Shown here in pieces: positions 7,061 to 14,336 of a stretch of DNA of 26,406 nucleotides. Every line of letters starts with the position of its first letter. The stretch's first letter is position 1. A model generated the notes under the pieces. The model was not told the origin of the DNA, did not search any database, and was given only the letters and a program-made list of their open reading frames with translations. The stretch covers positions 1 through 26,406 of the forward strand of contig JBPOHE010000177.1 in NCBI GenBank assembly GCA_052035915.1. Direction: 5' to 3'. This DNA comes from JBPOHE01 sp052035915 (GTDB lineage Bacteria; Pseudomonadota; Gammaproteobacteria; Chromatiales; Chromatiaceae). Both the position numbers and the translations under genes were made by a program.

Positions 7061-8457
7061 ACCGCGATCGGGCATGCCTCATCGGCGGGCTCTTCCTCTG
7101 TGGCCTGACGGCCCAAGGGGCGCCTGTGCCGACCCCCGAGCCGCCCCGACCCGCCGACTTCGCCTTCGGGCTCAACCTTGGATTGGCCTCCGGCGCGGTC
7201 ATCTACAGCCTCGATGTGCCCGACCAGGTTTATCTGGGGAGCATGCGCATGGATCTTGGCGATCTGCGGCTTTTCAACGCCCAGGAGGAGGTGTTGCCCC
7301 ATGTCCTGCGTCGGCCTCAGCCTCCACCGGACGAACCGCCCAGCCATCGGACCCTGCCTTTCTTCCCCTTGTCGGCGGCCAAGGGAGATGGCACAAGCCT
7401 GCCCGAGTTGGCGTTACGGGTGCAGACCACCCCTGGCGGCGCCATAGTGGAGGTGGGGAAAGACGCCACTCCGACCTCGGCGGAGACCCGCATCCTGGGG
7501 TATCTGCTCGATCTCGGCACTCTTCATGACCAACGACCGGAGCGCCTGATATTGCGATGGGAAGGAGCGCCCAAGGAGGGCTTCATCGCTCCCATCCACA
7601 TGGAGGCGAGCGAGGACCTGAGCCATTGGCGTTTCCTCGGCGATGGCTCGCTAGCCCAACTCAGTTATGGCGAGCAGCAACTGCTTCGCCGCGAGTTGCG
7701 GCCGTCGAGTTGGGGCCGCTACCTGCGCCTGAGCTGGCCGTCGGTGTTGCATCCGGCCCGTCTGGTCGAGGTGGAAGTCTGGATGCGACCCGAGGCCGGC
7801 GGCGAGCCGGAGCGCCACTGGCGGCGACTGGTCGCCCATCCCATCCCCGGGAGTCGCGGCGGTTTCGAGTTCGACAGCGGCGGAGTGATGCCGGTGGATC
7901 GGTTGCAGGTGCTCCTGCCCCAGGCCAACTCCCTGGTGGTGGCCGAGCTGGAGTCCAGCGCCTCTCCAGAAGGACCCTGGATACCCCGGGGGCGCTTCAA
8001 CCTCTATGACCTCAGGGCGGACAACCTCATCCTCCGCAACGAGCCCCTGTCCCTGCCGGCGGTCACCGACCGCTATTGGCGACTGCGGGCCGCCGGGGAG
8101 GCCAGCGGTCTGGCCAATACCAGCCCGGAGATCGAACTCGGCTGGCTACCCCATCGACTGCTGTTCCTGCCCCGCGGCACCCCGCCGATGCTGCTGGCCT
8201 ATGGCAGTAGCCGCGCCAAACCGCTCCAGTCGGTGGATACCGCCCCCTTGCTCGCCCTCGCCGAGGGTATCCGGCAGTTCGGGGAAACCCGGGTGGAAGG
8301 CGCCGTCGAACTCAAGGGCGATCAGGCCCTGACACCTCCAGCCACGCCCTTACCCTGGCCCAGGATTCTGCTGTGGGGGGTGTTGCTGCTCGGCGTCCTG
8401 GGGCTCGGCTGGATGGCCCATCGCCTTTATCGGCAGATGATGGTGGATCAGGATTGA
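7057..8457 (+). CDS. DUF3999 family exported, membrane-anchored protein
   Basis: A 466-residue protein with an N-terminal signal peptide (CLIGGLFLCGLTAQGAP) and one C-terminal transmembrane helix (ILLWGVLLLGVLGLGWMAHRLY) followed by a short basic tail. Most of it should therefore lie in the periplasm, anchored at its C-terminus. The body is beta-rich and resembles DUF3999 proteins, with segments such as SEDLSHWRFLGDG and WGRYLRLSWP that look like carbohydrate-binding or discoidin-type folds; no catalytic motif stands out. The start at 7057 has a GGAGAAGGAGG ribosome binding site and overlaps the upstream stop, so it is co-translated with the DUF2339 gene. Function is unknown; a complex with the DUF2339 protein is an inference from pairing. 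Confidence 0.85.
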   Translation: MNRDRACLIGGLFLCGLTAQGAPVPTPEPPRPADFAFGLNLGLASGAVIYSLDVPDQVYLGSMRMDLGDLRLFNAQEEVLPHVLRRPQPPPDEPPSHRTLPFFPLSAAKGDGTSLPELALRVQTTPGGAIVEVGKDATPTSAETRILGYLLDLGTLHDQRPERLILRWEGAPKEGFIAPIHMEASEDLSHWRFLGDGSLAQLSYGEQQLLRRELRPSSWGRYLRLSWPSVLHPARLVEVEVWMRPEAGGEPERHWRRLVAHPIPGSRGGFEFDSGGVMPVDRLQVLLPQANSLVVAELESSASPEGPWIPRGRFNLYDLRADNLILRNEPLSLPAVTDRYWRLRAAGEASGLANTSPEIELGWLPHRLLFLPRGTPPMLLAYGSSRAKPLQSVDTAPLLALAEGIRQFGETRVEGAVELKGDQALTPPATPLPWPRILLWGVLLLGVLGLGWMAHRLYRQMMVDQD

Positions 8458-8475
8458 CGGGGTGGCCCGGGGCGG

Positions 8476-8575
8476 GGCCGATCTCTGTTCTCCAATCGAG
8501 AACAAAGCTTCTTGATTTGAGGTATTGTTCTCGGGAAAAGAACGAAAATCGGCCATTTTCAGCCGATGCCCGGAA
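8476..8575 (+). repeat. Double-palindrome element, copy B
   Basis: Palindrome 1 is GTTCTCCAATCGAGAAC (8487-8503), palindrome 2 is GTTCTCGGGAAAAGAAC (8527-8543), and the tail ATGCCCGGAA starts at 8566. The spacings are again 40 and 39 bp. The long hairpin is centred on 8515 and is closed by GGCCGAT (8476-8482) against ATCGGCC (8548-8554). A third GCCGAT lies at 8562-8567, leading into the tail. It begins 19 bp after the DUF3999 stop and ends nearly 190 bp before the nirI-like start. Confidence 0.85.
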
Positions 8576-8676
8576 CACTTGAGTTCGAATATTCATTGTC
8601 TGTCCCTGGACCCACAGGCCATCCCTCCCCGTCTTCATCGTTCCAGCCGCTTCATTGTCCGCCGATCGGTCCTCCA

Positions 8677-8690
8677 TTGATCTCGATCAA
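8677..8690 (+). promoter_or_regulatory. FNR/DNR-type operator upstream of the nirI-nirS block
   Basis: TTGATCTCGATCAA is a perfect match to the TTGAT-N4-ATCAA consensus of FNR, ANR and DNR/NnrR-type CRP-family regulators. Its centre is at 8683.5. An AATGAT at 8712-8717 is a fair -10 hexamer and would place the transcription start near 8725, giving the classical -41.5 (class II activator) geometry. This predicts induction of the downstream gene by low oxygen or nitric oxide. Confidence 0.8.
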
Positions 8691-8761
8691 GGCGGTCTCT
8701 CCGCCACCCTGAATGATAGCGGGAGGTCGCTCGAACTTTCAGGTTAATCAGCATAATCAAA

Positions 8762-10243
8762 ATGTTGCGCCTTCTTTTCGGATTGCTGTTGCTATTCTTC
8801 GCTGGGGAAGGAATCCCGGCCGCTCCCCTGGATCCACATTGGTCCCGGATCCAGGCACTCTTCCCGGAGGCCGACCACCTGGGTATGAGCTACGGGCCGC
8901 CGTCTTCGACCCAGGTTCTGGCGGGAGAGCGTCTGCTCGGCCATGTCTTTCAGACCAAGGACATCGTCCGCATTCCCGCCTATTCCGGGTTGCCGATCAA
9001 TCTCCTGGTCGGGGTGGAAGCCAATGGCCGATTGCGCGGGGTGGCGATCCTGGAACATGAGGAGCCCATCCTCAAGGTCGGAGTATCGGAACAGGACCTG
9101 CAACGCTTTACCGCCCAGTACCGCGGTCTGATGGCGGGCGACGACATCCGCATCGGCGGGCGGGCCGAGCCGGGGCGACCGATCATCGACGGCATCAGCA
9201 GCGCCACCATCACCGCCATGGTGATCAACCGTACCCTGGTGCAGGCGGCCGGGCAGGTGGCTCAGGCGCGGGAACTCTTCGCCTCCAGGGCGACGCCGAA
9301 TCCGCAACCGGACGAACTCGAGCCCCTCTGGGTCGAGGCATGGCGGCACAAACCCTGGGAAATCGGCATCCTGGGACTCGCCCTGGCGGCCCTTCTGGGA
9401 ATCCTCTTGTTTCAGGATTGGCTGGCCCGCCATCCGCACGGGCTCAGGCGTCTGCGCACCGGCTTTCTGGTCTTTACCCTGGTGGGGATCGGCTGGTTCG
9501 GCCTGGGGCAACTCTCGGTGGTGCATGTGCTCACCTTCGTCCACTCGGTGTTGCACGGCTTCAGTTGGGAGGGTTTTCTGTTGGACCCGGTGCTGTTTCT
9601 GCTCTGGTCCTTTGTCGCCTTCACCCTGCTGCTCTGGGGACGGGGGGTCTATTGCGGCTGGCTGTGCCCCTTCGGTGCCCTGCAGGAACTCTTGTCACGA
9701 TTGGCGCGACGGCTGGGTATCCCCCAGTGGGAGGTACCGGACGTTCTGCACGAACGGCTCTGGGCGTTGAAATATCTGGTGTTGCTCGGTCTGTTCGGGC
9801 TGTCCTTACAGTCGTTGGGCAAGGCCGAACTCTATGCCGAGGTGGAACCCTTCAAAACCGCCTTCGGCCTGCGCTTCATGCGTGACTGGCCCTTCGTCCT
9901 CTATGCCCTGGGTGTGCTGGGCGCCGGCCTGGTGGTGCGCAAGGCTTACTGTCGCTATCTCTGTCCCCTGGGGGCCGCGCTCACCTTTCCTGGACGTTTC
10001 CGGATCTTCGAGTGGCTGCGTCGACGCAAGGAATGTGGACGTCCCTGCCAGATCTGTGCCCGGGAATGCGAGGTGGGCGCGATCCGACCCACCGGCGAGA
10101 TCATCGACAACGAATGTCACTACTGCCTGGATTGTCAGGTGACCTACTGGGACGAGCACAAGTGTCCACCCCTGGTCGAGCACCGGAAGAAGGTCGAATT
10201 GCGGGAACGCTTCGGCTCCGCCAAGTCAAGCAGGAATTCTTGA
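8762..10243 (+). CDS. nirI: NirI/NosR-family flavo-iron-sulfur membrane protein, short form
   Basis: A 493-residue membrane redox protein of the NosR/NirI family. A signal peptide (MLRLLFGLLLLFFAGEG) is followed by a periplasmic FMN-binding domain with the covalent flavin motif DGISSAT, the threonine being the expected attachment site. Several transmembrane helices come next, carrying CGWLCPFGALQE and CRYLCPLGAAL. A cytoplasmic polyferredoxin tail follows with CX3CX2CX3C and CX2CX2CX9C. Known relatives pass quinol electrons to periplasmic denitrification enzymes: NosR serves nitrous oxide reductase and NirI supports nitrite reductase. It is shorter than typical NosR (about 700 residues), mainly before the first helix. 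The next gene is nirS and no nosZ is present, so NirI is the better name. The ribosome binding site is weak; the start was chosen for the signal peptide. Confidence 0.85.
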   Translation: MLRLLFGLLLLFFAGEGIPAAPLDPHWSRIQALFPEADHLGMSYGPPSSTQVLAGERLLGHVFQTKDIVRIPAYSGLPINLLVGVEANGRLRGVAILEHEEPILKVGVSEQDLQRFTAQYRGLMAGDDIRIGGRAEPGRPIIDGISSATITAMVINRTLVQAAGQVAQARELFASRATPNPQPDELEPLWVEAWRHKPWEIGILGLALAALLGILLFQDWLARHPHGLRRLRTGFLVFTLVGIGWFGLGQLSVVHVLTFVHSVLHGFSWEGFLLDPVLFLLWSFVAFTLLLWGRGVYCGWLCPFGALQELLSRLARRLGIPQWEVPDVLHERLWALKYLVLLGLFGLSLQSLGKAELYAEVEPFKTAFGLRFMRDWPFVLYALGVLGAGLVVRKAYCRYLCPLGAALTFPGRFRIFEWLRRRKECGRPCQICARECEVGAIRPTGEIIDNECHYCLDCQVTYWDEHKCPPLVEHRKKVELRERFGSAKSSRNS

Positions 10244-10253
10244 TGTGGGTCAA
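10240..10253 (+). promoter_or_regulatory. FNR/DNR-type operator upstream of nirS
   Basis: TTGATGTGGGTCAA differs from the TTGAT-N4-ATCAA consensus at one position. It overlaps the stop codon of the nirI-like gene and lies about 95 bp before the nirS ATG. A start at -41.5 spacing would fall near 10288, but the -10 region there (around GAGTATCAG) is poor. It suggests nirS has its own anaerobic/NO-responsive promoter in addition to any read-through from nirI. Confidence 0.6.
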
Positions 10254-10347
10254 GGTTAAGACATTACCCAACCAGGAGTATCAGATTGTCGCGAGACCAG
10301 CCTTAGCCCACCCTGTATTCAACCTTGACTGACCTAGGAGCAAGTGC

Positions 10348-12078
10348 ATGAGATTTCAAAAATTGTTAGGCGGCGTGTTTGCACTCTCCGCACTGGCCTT
10401 CGCCGTACAACTGGCTACGGCGGAGGAAAAAAGCGGCCACCCGGGCACGGCACCCGGAGAGATGAGCTACCAGGGGGCTCCCATCGGCACCCCAAGCGAA
10501 GGAACCAAAGATCTGATCGGTGGTGATGGCCCGCCGATGACCAAGGCCGAGTTCGAGCGTTCCAAGCAGCTCTTCTTCGAGCGTTGCGCTGGTTGCCATG
10601 GTGTGTTGCGCAAGGGTGCTACCGGCAAACCCCTGACCACCGACATCACCCGGCAACGAGGCACCGATTATCTCAAGGTCTTCATCAACTTCGGTTCTCC
10701 CGGTGGCATGCCCAACTGGGGAAGCTCCAAACAGATGACCGAGGCCGAAATCGACGCCATGGCCAGGTATCTACAACACGAGCCGCCGCAGCCCCCCGAG
10801 TTCGGCATGAAGGAGATGAAGGCGACATGGAAGCTGCTGGTTCCGCCGGAGAAGCGGCCCACCAAGCAGATGAACAAGATCAACCTCGCCAATCTTTTCT
10901 CGGTCACCCTGCGCGACACCGGTGAGGTGGCGCTGATCGACGGCGATACCAAAGAGATCGTCAACATCGTCAAGACCGGCTATGCGGTGCATATCTCTCG
11001 GCTATCGGCCTCCGGTCGCTATCTCTATGTGACCGGTCGTGATGCTCAGGTCAATCTGATCGATCTGTGGATGGAGAAACCGGACAACGTGGCGGTCATC
11101 AAGACCGGCCTCGAAGCCCGCTCGGTGGAAACCTCCAAGTACAAGGGCTGGGAAGACAAGTACGCCATCTCCGGCACCTACTGGCCGCCCCAGTTCGTCG
11201 TCATGGACGGCGATACCCTGGAGCCGAAGAAGATCGTCTCCACCCGCGGCATGACCGTGGACACCCAGGAATATCATCCCGAGCCTCGGGTCGCGGCCAT
11301 CGTCGCCTCCCACGAGCATCCGGAGTTCATCGTCAACGTCAAGGAGACCGGCAAGATCCTCTTGGTCAATTACAAGGATCTCAACAACCTCAAGGTCACC
11401 GAGATCGGCGCCGCCCCCTTCCTGCATGACGGTGGTTGGGACTCCACCCAGCGCTACTTCCTGACCGCCGCCAACAAGTCCAACAAGATCGCCGTGGTCG
11501 ACTCCAAGAAAGACGAGCTCGCCGCCCTGATCGATGTGGGGGCCATCCCCCATCCGGGCCGCGGTGCCAACTTCAAGGATCCCAAGTTCGGTCCCGTCTG
11601 GGCGACCAGCGACCTGGGTGACGACGGTATCTCGGTGATCGGCACCGATCCCGAGAAGAACAAGGAGCATGCCTGGAAGGTGGTGCGCAAGCTCAAGGGC
11701 CAGGGCGGCGGCTCGCTCTTCATCAAAACCCATCCCAACTCCAAGCATCTCTATGTCGACACGGCGCTCAATCCCGACACCAAGATCAGCCAGTCGGTGG
11801 CGGTGTTCGACATCGACAACCTGGAGGCCGGTTACAAGGTGTTGAATATCGCCGAAATGGCGGAAGTCGGCGATGGACCCAAGCGGGTGGTGCAGCCCGA
11901 GTACAACAAGGCCGGTGACGAGGTCTGGTTCTCGGTCTGGAACGGCAAGGATCAGAAATCCGCCATCGTGGTGCTCGACGACAAGACCCTCAAGGTCAAG
12001 AAGTTGATCAAGGACGAGCGCATCGTCACCCCGACAGGGAAATTCAACGTCCACAACACAGTCCACGACATATACTGA
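10348..12078 (+). CDS. nirS: Cytochrome cd1 nitrite reductase
   Basis: A 576-residue periplasmic enzyme reducing nitrite to nitric oxide, the defining step of denitrification. After a Sec signal peptide (cleavage near ATAEE, residue 25) comes a cytochrome c domain with CAGCH at residues 80-84 and a Met-rich loop (GGMPNWGSS). The eight-bladed heme d1 propeller follows, with GYAVHISR (H215, the expected d1 axial ligand), TYHPEP-type (H310), ASHEHPEF and APFLHDGGW (H360) segments carrying the conserved active-site-region histidines. The sequence is close to characterised NirS along its full length (RVVQPEYNK, GDEVWFSVWNG, TPTGKFNV), so an active enzyme is expected. The start has AGGAG eight bases upstream. 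A strong terminator follows the stop. Of the heme d1 pathway only nirN is present in the window. Confidence 0.97.
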   Translation: MRFQKLLGGVFALSALAFAVQLATAEEKSGHPGTAPGEMSYQGAPIGTPSEGTKDLIGGDGPPMTKAEFERSKQLFFERCAGCHGVLRKGATGKPLTTDITRQRGTDYLKVFINFGSPGGMPNWGSSKQMTEAEIDAMARYLQHEPPQPPEFGMKEMKATWKLLVPPEKRPTKQMNKINLANLFSVTLRDTGEVALIDGDTKEIVNIVKTGYAVHISRLSASGRYLYVTGRDAQVNLIDLWMEKPDNVAVIKTGLEARSVETSKYKGWEDKYAISGTYWPPQFVVMDGDTLEPKKIVSTRGMTVDTQEYHPEPRVAAIVASHEHPEFIVNVKETGKILLVNYKDLNNLKVTEIGAAPFLHDGGWDSTQRYFLTAANKSNKIAVVDSKKDELAALIDVGAIPHPGRGANFKDPKFGPVWATSDLGDDGISVIGTDPEKNKEHAWKVVRKLKGQGGGSLFIKTHPNSKHLYVDTALNPDTKISQSVAVFDIDNLEAGYKVLNIAEMAEVGDGPKRVVQPEYNKAGDEVWFSVWNGKDQKSAIVVLDDKTLKVKKLIKDERIVTPTGKFNVHNTVHDIY

Positions 12079-12089
12079 GCGACGGGCTC

Positions 12090-12123
12090 GGGCCGGGTCC
12101 GCCATGGGCCCGGCCCCTTTTTT
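12090..12123 (+). terminator. Rho-independent terminator after nirS
   Basis: GGGCCGGG (12090-12097) pairs with CCCGGCCC (12109-12116) around an 11-base loop and is followed by TTTTTT (12118-12123). It lies 12 bp after the nirS stop and about 100 bp before nirN, so nirN transcription would come from partial read-through or its own promoter. No FNR-type box is obvious in the 12124-12224 gap. Confidence 0.85.
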
Positions 12124-12224
12124 GGGGCGAAAGCCGGTGCCGGGCGGCGGCGGCATGGAAGCCGTGCCCTCTGGCTGGTTCGGCAACTTCTGAACCTTTA
12201 CCCAGTTGGAACGAGTATGTCTTG

Positions 12225-13811
12225 ATGGGAAAGCACCATTCCAAGCTTGGCTCCGGTCTGTCCGCGATCGTCCTGACCCTGGCCGCCGCGGTCGTTCTCG
12301 CCGAGCCCGAGGCTGGCGCGGTTCCCGAGGCCGCCGCGCTTTTCGCCACCCATTGCGCCTCCTGCCATGGGGTGGACCGGCTCGGGGGCACGGGGCCGGC
12401 GCTGTTGCCGGAGAATCTCGGCCGCCTCAAACCGGAAGCGGCGGTGGAGGTCATCACCAAGGGGCGTCCGGCCACCCAGATGCTCGGTTTCGCCGACAAA
12501 CTCAGCGGGGAAGAGATCAAGGCGCTGGCCGATTTTGTCTTCAAACCCTTGGCGGCGGTACCGGTCTGGGGTATGGAGCAGATCTCGGCTTCACGGGTGG
12601 TCCATGTCGATCCCGCCAAGATCACGGATAAGCCCGTCTATGACGCCGATCCGCTGAATCTCTTTGTGGTCGTCGAGGTCGGCGACCACCATGCCACCAT
12701 CCTCGACGGCGATCGCCTCGAACCCCTGAAGCGGGTGCCGACCCGTTACGCTCTGCACGGTGGACCCAAATATTCGCCGACCGGTCGGTTCGTCTATTTC
12801 GCCTCTCGCGACGGCTGGATCAGCAAATTTGATATGTACGGGCTGGAGACTTTGGTGGAGGTGCGCGCCGGCATCAATACCCGCAATCTGGCGGCGTCCG
12901 CCGACGGACGTTATCTCATGGCCGCCAATTATCTACCCCACAGCCTGGTCCTGCTCGATGCCGAGGATCTCAAACCGATCCAGGTCATCGAGGCCAAGGA
13001 CGAGCAAGGAAAATCCTCCCGCGTCAGTGCCGTCTACACCGCCGCCCCCCGGCAGAGCTTCATCGCCGCCCTCAAGGACGCCCCCGAGATCTGGGAGATC
13101 AGCTATGGAGACCATCCCCTGCCGGTGTACCAGGGTCCCATGCACGACTACCGCCTGGGCGAAGGACTGGCCCAGCAGGCCGAGCGCTTTCCTATCCGGC
13201 GTATCCGGGTCGAGGATTACTTGGACGACTTCTTTCTCAGTCAGGACTATCGGCTGCTGATCGGTGCCTCCCGGGACGGCGCTTCCGGCCAGGTGATACA
13301 ACTGGATGTCGGTCGCAAGATCGCCGCTGTGGCCATCGACGGCCTGCCCCATCTGGCTTCGGGGATCAGCTTCGAGTCTCAGGGACAACGGGTGCTCGCC
13401 ACCCCGCACCTGAAAAAGTCCGAGGTCTCGGTCATCGATCTCAAGGATTTCAAGGTCATCAAACAGATCCCCACCCTGGGCCCGGGTTTCTTCATGCGCA
13501 GCCATGAGAACACCCCCTACGCCTGGACCGACGTCTCCCTGGGCAAGGAAAAGGACGCCATCCATGTCATCGACAAGGGCCGCCTGGAGATCGTCAAGAC
13601 CTTGAAGCCCGCGCCGGGCCAGACCGCCGCCCATGTGGAATTCGACCGCTACGGCAAATATGCCCTGGTCAGCGTTTGGGAGATGGACGGTGCCCTGGTG
13701 GTCTACGATGCCGCCACCCTGGAAGAGATCAAACGCCTGCCGATGCGGAAGCCGTCGGGAAAATATAACGTCTACAATAAGATCCATCTCTCCGAAGGGA
13801 CCAGCCATTGA
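12225..13811 (+). CDS. nirN: NirN-type c-type cytochrome, heme d1 maturation (dihydro-heme d1 dehydrogenase)
   Basis: A 528-residue periplasmic protein: signal peptide (LSAIVLTLAAAVVLAEP), a cytochrome c domain with CASCH (C44, C47, H48), then a heme-d1-type beta propeller homologous to NirS and NirF. NirN is known to introduce the acrylate double bond in the last step of heme d1 synthesis. The combination of a heme c domain with LGPGFFMRSHENTPYAW, rather than the NirS active-site set, separates it from NirS; NirF lacks the N-terminal heme c domain. The in-frame TTG at 12222 is immediately followed by the ATG at 12225, which I take as the start; GGAACGAG lies about ten bases upstream. It sits behind nirS, as in several denitrifiers. 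The distinction from a second nitrite reductase is fairly secure. Confidence 0.88.
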   Translation: MGKHHSKLGSGLSAIVLTLAAAVVLAEPEAGAVPEAAALFATHCASCHGVDRLGGTGPALLPENLGRLKPEAAVEVITKGRPATQMLGFADKLSGEEIKALADFVFKPLAAVPVWGMEQISASRVVHVDPAKITDKPVYDADPLNLFVVVEVGDHHATILDGDRLEPLKRVPTRYALHGGPKYSPTGRFVYFASRDGWISKFDMYGLETLVEVRAGINTRNLAASADGRYLMAANYLPHSLVLLDAEDLKPIQVIEAKDEQGKSSRVSAVYTAAPRQSFIAALKDAPEIWEISYGDHPLPVYQGPMHDYRLGEGLAQQAERFPIRRIRVEDYLDDFFLSQDYRLLIGASRDGASGQVIQLDVGRKIAAVAIDGLPHLASGISFESQGQRVLATPHLKKSEVSVIDLKDFKVIKQIPTLGPGFFMRSHENTPYAWTDVSLGKEKDAIHVIDKGRLEIVKTLKPAPGQTAAHVEFDRYGKYALVSVWEMDGALVVYDAATLEEIKRLPMRKPSGKYNVYNKIHLSEGTSH

Positions 13812-13998
13812 GGAGCGGACGCGATCGACCCGTTGCGATCGCCATCTCATCGACGAGGCCGGTCAACTGAAAACTCGGGCCAAGCAGCGCCTGATGATCT
13901 ATGGGGCGCTGATTCTGCTCGCTTTCTGGATCACCCTGATCAGCATGCGCAAGGGTCGCCGGCTGTGCCTGATCGCCAGACAGCATCAACTGGGTTGA
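13807..13998 (+). CDS. Possible small single-helix membrane protein after nirN
   Basis: A 63-residue frame opens at an ATT overlapping the nirN stop (ATTGA), with GAAGGGA about eight bases upstream; the first ATG in frame is at 13894 (34 residues). The protein has a charged N-terminus (HLIDEAGQLKTRAKQRL), one clear transmembrane helix (MIYGALILLAFWITLISM) and a basic tail (RKGRRLCLIARQHQLG). Codon choice is G/C-rich at third positions like the neighbouring genes, which supports coding. I do not recognise the family. If real it would be co-translated with nirN, and the positive-inside rule does not settle its orientation because both flanks are basic. The start codon is the weakest point. Confidence 0.42.
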   Translation: MEERTRSTRCDRHLIDEAGQLKTRAKQRLMIYGALILLAFWITLISMRKGRRLCLIARQHQLG

Positions 13999-14069
13999 GG
14001 GGAATCTTGTCCGACGAATATTCCTGTCAGGCTCAAACTCCGTGCGGGGCGGGGCCTGATAGCGGCTCA

Positions 14070-14163
14070 CGGTGTTCTTATTTAAAGAACAATAGTCGTT
14101 AAAAAAATCTTTGTTGTTCTCTTTATAAGAACGAATAATAGCTTTTCTGGGTCGATGCCCGAA
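14070..14163 (+). repeat. Double-palindrome element, copy C
   Basis: Palindrome 1 is GTTCTTATTTAAAGAAC (14074-14090), palindrome 2 is GTTCTCTTTATAAGAAC (14116-14132), and the tail ATGCCCGAA starts at 14155. Palindrome spacing is 42 bp here, owing to an A-rich run, but the tail spacing is again exactly 39 bp. AGAACAA and TTGTTCT again face each other across the centre (14103). It lies in the 338-bp gap before polA, about 175 bp upstream of that gene; I see nothing else in the gap. Confidence 0.82.
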
Positions 14164-14336
14164 TCCCGAAAACGGAGATGACTCCCTTTTCCCCGACTGA
14201 TTCTGGTCCTCGAACAGTCTCGGGGAAAACAGCGGCTCCTGTCCCGGAAGGTCTTCCCCGGGTCTCCGACGAGGCCGTCTTGCGCCCGCGGCCAGCATCG
14301 GGGAGACTGCCGCCATCATCACCCGAGGAGGCAAGC

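Noticed and set aside
8487..8543. LexA/SOS box interpretation of GTTCT-N7-AGAAC
   Set aside because: Alphaproteobacterial LexA sites are direct GTTC repeats and other LexA sites have different centres and spacing. The paired 40-bp layout and the tail are not explained, and the neighbouring genes are not SOS genes apart from the distant dinD remnant.
10251..10340. Further FNR-like half sites before nirS (CTTGACTGAC and similar)
   Set aside because: Only one half matches; such matches are expected by chance.
11002..12186. 394-codon minus-strand open frame opposite nirS
   Set aside because: Antisense shadow of nirS; repetitive acidic and histidine-rich content with no motifs.
14178..14336. Upstream in-frame extension of polA
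   Set aside because: The added 53 residues are proline and serine rich and unlike DNA polymerase I; the ATG at 14337 has a strong ribosome binding site and fits the family start.
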